A stretch of DNA of 24,643 bases from CAYQTE01 sp964420285 (GTDB lineage Bacteria > Planctomycetota > Phycisphaerae > Tepidisphaerales > Tepidisphaeraceae), in contig CAYQTE010000070.1 in the NCBI GenBank assembly GCA_964420285.1, positions 1 through 24,643 on the forward strand, given 5' to 3'. The notes beneath the pieces are model-generated. The model did not search any database and was not told the DNA's origin. It was given only the letters and a program-made list of their open reading frames with translations. This document shows, one piece after another, positions 22,536 through 24,643 of this stretch. A program made the translations under genes and the position numbers. How positions within the stretch are numbered: the first letter of the stretch is position 1; every line of letters begins with the position of its first letter.

Positions 22536-24643
22536 TCATGATGCGCACCATGTTCGCCACATGGTTCGGTAGGCATTTTCGATATTGCGGGCGAAACGGG
22601 CGGCATCCATCAGCGGGGATGCCTGCATGCGCTGGCGAAGTTCTACGCGCAACCCAGCCAGACGCGGACGATCGGTTGCCAGATCGACAGTCTTCTGAAC
22701 ATACTGCTCCGGCGTGTGCGCGATGAGTTCTGTCAGACCAAGGTTGGTCAACTGGCTGACGCCGGCGCGGCCGACGGCGGTCTTGCCGGCAAGGGTAATG
22801 ACCGGAACTCCCATCCAGAATGAATCGAGGCTGGTCGTGTGGCCGTTATAGGGAAAAGTGTCCAGGGCGATGTCGATGCGGTGATAGGTGTGCAGATACT
22901 CCGGCCGTGGTTGTCTGGCAACGCATTCGATGCGACTGGAATCAATGCCGTCAGCAGCCAAACGATCGAGCAGCGGTTGTCGAGCAGATCCCTGCGGCGC
23001 CAGCAAGAGCAACCGGGAGCCGGGGACGGCCGAAAGAACACGGCCCCAGAGCCCGAGCACATCGCTGTTGATCTTGCAGAAATTGTTGAGGCAACCGAAC
23101 GTTACGAATTCATTTTGCTGGCAGGGCAAGGCGTTGACATCCGGTTCCCCGGACAGCGGATCGTAGCACCAGAACGTATCTGGCAGGCGGATGGATCGCT
23201 CGGAATAGAAGGCATCATCCAGGCCGGGCGGGTCCAAATAGGGATCGGTCAGACGATAGTCGATGCTGTCCATGCCTGTGGTGCCGGGATAGCCGAGCCA
23301 AGTTACCTGGATCGGGGCCGGTTTGTGCGCGAAGACGAGCAGACGATTCTGCGCCGTATGCAATTTCAGATCGATCAGGATGTCGATTTGGTCTTCGCGG
23401 ACGAGCGATGCGGCTTGCGCATCACTCAGTCCCATGATTGATTGCCAATGCGGTACGCAATCGCGCATCCGCTTCGTGAAGCGGTCGGGAAACGCGACTT
23501 GCGCATAACATGCAACGTCGAACTTCCCGCGATCGTGATGGTGCAGCAGCGGCAGGATATACAAGGCGCAGACATTGTCGCAAAAGTCGGCCGATACATA
23601 GCCGATGCGCAGCCGCCGCTCGGGATCGCGACCGTTGCCATGGGGTTGCTGAAACCGCTGAAGCGGCTGCGCGTACTGGCGGCTCCAATTCTGGTTGGCA
23701 TCGAAGAGGCTGCGGGCATCGGACCTGGGATGATATTGAAGTGTGGTCAGGAGGTTGTCGCAGGCGACGACGTACTGGGGGTCTAATGCCTGCGCCCGCT
23801 CGAAACATGCAATCGCATGATCGAGCTGGCCCTGGTCCTTCCATGCATTGCCGAGATTGGAATGTGCTTCCACCAGATCGGGTTTGATCGCCAGGGCCCG
23901 CTGGTAACAGGCGATAGACTGGTCGATCTGCCCTTTTTCTTGCAGCACCACGCCGAGATTGTGGTGAGCGTCGGCAAAGTCAGGGCTCAGAGCAAGCGCT
24001 TTCTGATGGCAGGCGATGGCCTTGTCGAGTTGGTTCTTGTCCCTCCAGGCATTGCCGAGATTCACGTGAGTTTCAACCATCCGCGGATTGATGGCCAGGG
24101 CGCGCTGGTGAAAGTCGATAGCCCGATCGAGTTGGCCAAGATCATACCAGGCGTTGCCGAGATTCGTGTAAGCTTGGGCAAATTGAGGTTGCAGGGCGAT
24201 CGCGCGTTGGTAGGAGGCAATCGCCAGGTCGAGGCGGCCCTTATCCTTCCAGGCATTACCCAGATTGTTGCAGGCATCGGCATAGTCAGGTCTGAACTCC
24301 AATGCCCGCTGATAGCAGGCAATGGCCTGATCGAATTGTCGCTTTGTCCTCCAAACGTTGCCGAGATTGATCAGTGCTTCTGGATAGTCCGCCCTTAGAC
24401 TCAGCGCCCGCTGATATCCGGTGATGGCTTCATCGAGCCGACCCTGGCTTTGCAGGTGGGTGCCAAGATGAAAACGATAGATGGGATTGTCCGGCGCTGC
24501 GGCGATTGCCTGACGAATCAATTCGATGGCCGAGTCCACCCGTCCCCGCTGGCCGGCTATTGCCCCCAGCAGATTCAGCGCCTCAGCATGATCCGGCCGG
24601 ACCGAGAGTATCTGCCGGTAGATCGATTCAGCCTCGGTAAGCC
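22536..24643 (-). CDS. TPR protein with GT41 catalytic domain, copy A (5' end outside the window)
   Basis: The frame stays open to the right edge. The 34 codons before the GTG at 24539 read LTEAESIYRQILSVRPDHAE and onward, matching the first TPRs of copy B, so the true start lies about 25 codons beyond the window. Nine TPRs are seen, the first one partial (eleven in copy B). The GT41 domain repeats every key motif: LRIGYVSADFCDNVCA, DLKLHTAQNRLLVFAHKPAP with the catalytic His, VTWLGYPGTTGMDSIDYR, LNNFCKIN and PYNGHTTSLDSFWMGVP. It ends WRTWCAS, against WRTWCQK in copy B. The two copies are tandem duplicates that have clearly diverged, more in the TPRs than in the catalytic domain. Both look active, so they may serve different protein targets. 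Confidence 0.9.
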   Translation of the reverse strand, partial: LTEAESIYRQILSVRPDHAEALNLLGAIAGQRGRVDSAIELIRQAIAAAPDNPIYRFHLGTHLQSQGRLDEAITGYQRALSLRADYPEALINLGNVWRTKRQFDQAIACYQRALEFRPDYADACNNLGNAWKDKGRLDLAIASYQRAIALQPQFAQAYTNLGNAWYDLGQLDRAIDFHQRALAINPRMVETHVNLGNAWRDKNQLDKAIACHQKALALSPDFADAHHNLGVVLQEKGQIDQSIACYQRALAIKPDLVEAHSNLGNAWKDQGQLDHAIACFERAQALDPQYVVACDNLLTTLQYHPRSDARSLFDANQNWSRQYAQPLQRFQQPHGNGRDPERRLRIGYVSADFCDNVCALYILPLLHHHDRGKFDVACYAQVAFPDRFTKRMRDCVPHWQSIMGLSDAQAASLVREDQIDILIDLKLHTAQNRLLVFAHKPAPIQVTWLGYPGTTGMDSIDYRLTDPYLDPPGLDDAFYSERSIRLPDTFWCYDPLSGEPDVNALPCQQNEFVTFGCLNNFCKINSDVLGLWGRVLSAVPGSRLLLLAPQGSARQPLLDRLAADGIDSSRIECVARQPRPEYLHTYHRIDIALDTFPYNGHTTSLDSFWMGVPVITLAGKTAVGRAGVSQLTNLGLTELIAHTPEQYVQKTVDLATDRPRLAGLRVELRQRMQASPLMDAARFARNIENAYRTMWRTWCAS
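23763..24643 (-). repeat. TPR-coding tandem repeats (102-bp period), copy A
   Basis: Eight full TPR units and one partial unit are visible up to the edge, with the same 102-base period as in copy B but two units fewer over the comparable span. Confidence 0.85.

Noticed and set aside
21223..22572. 449-codon plus-strand frame
   Set aside because: It is the exact antisense of the TPR array of GT41 copy B; its repetitive translation mirrors the 102-base period and has no family features.
19275..24643. CRISPR-like regular repeats
   Set aside because: The period is 102 bases, inside open frames, and encodes TPRs; there are no conserved repeats with unique spacers.

Overview
The window looks like a chromosomal segment of a GC-rich planctomycete, most likely of the class Phycisphaerae. 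The best clue is a large surface protein whose N-terminus carries the planctomycete motif LERLESRCLLS (LEPR-XLL type) ahead of RTX calcium-binding repeats. Supporting clues are an ECF sigma/anti-sigma pair, secreted sugar-degrading enzymes with Ala/Gly/Arg-rich inserts, and long TPR-glycosyltransferases. The taxonomic call is an inference; no rRNA or tRNA gene was seen.

Layout. 1-717 (minus): an ECF sigma factor with a TTG start, whose stop overlaps by 4 bases (GTGA) the start of a zinc-type anti-sigma factor cut by the left edge. 968-7072 (plus): a GH28 polygalacturonase-like enzyme, an esterase-transglutaminase fusion and a TonB-dependent receptor; these three may serve the breakdown and uptake of a plant polysaccharide. 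7337-8410 (plus): ilvC behind a near-consensus sigma-70 promoter. 8689-10479 (plus): an alpha/beta hydrolase with an intrinsic terminator, then a FliA/WhiG-type sigma factor. 10721-12640 (plus): a secreted GH35/DUF5597 beta-galactosidase-like enzyme, ending at a very long hairpin shared with the convergent gene.

12735-17321 (minus): the LEPR-XLL/RTX protein, which appears to carry a clan-CD (caspase/gingipain-like) cysteine peptidase domain, then a YkgJ/FliB-like cysteine-cluster protein preceded by a small membrane protein in the same direction. 17435-24643 (minus): a tight gene row transcribed right to left, made of two tandem TPR-GT41 (O-GlcNAc-transferase-like) proteins, a TPR-GT9-like protein and truB, ending at a hairpin terminator. 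The first GT41 gene is cut by the right edge.

The likeliest under-described items are the RTX/clan-CD surface protein, the GT41-GT41-GT9-truB row (a possible protein O-glycosylation unit), the esterase-transglutaminase fusion, and a ketol-acid reductoisomerase whose cofactor loop suggests NADH preference. No CRISPR array, insertion sequence, tRNA or rRNA gene was found.
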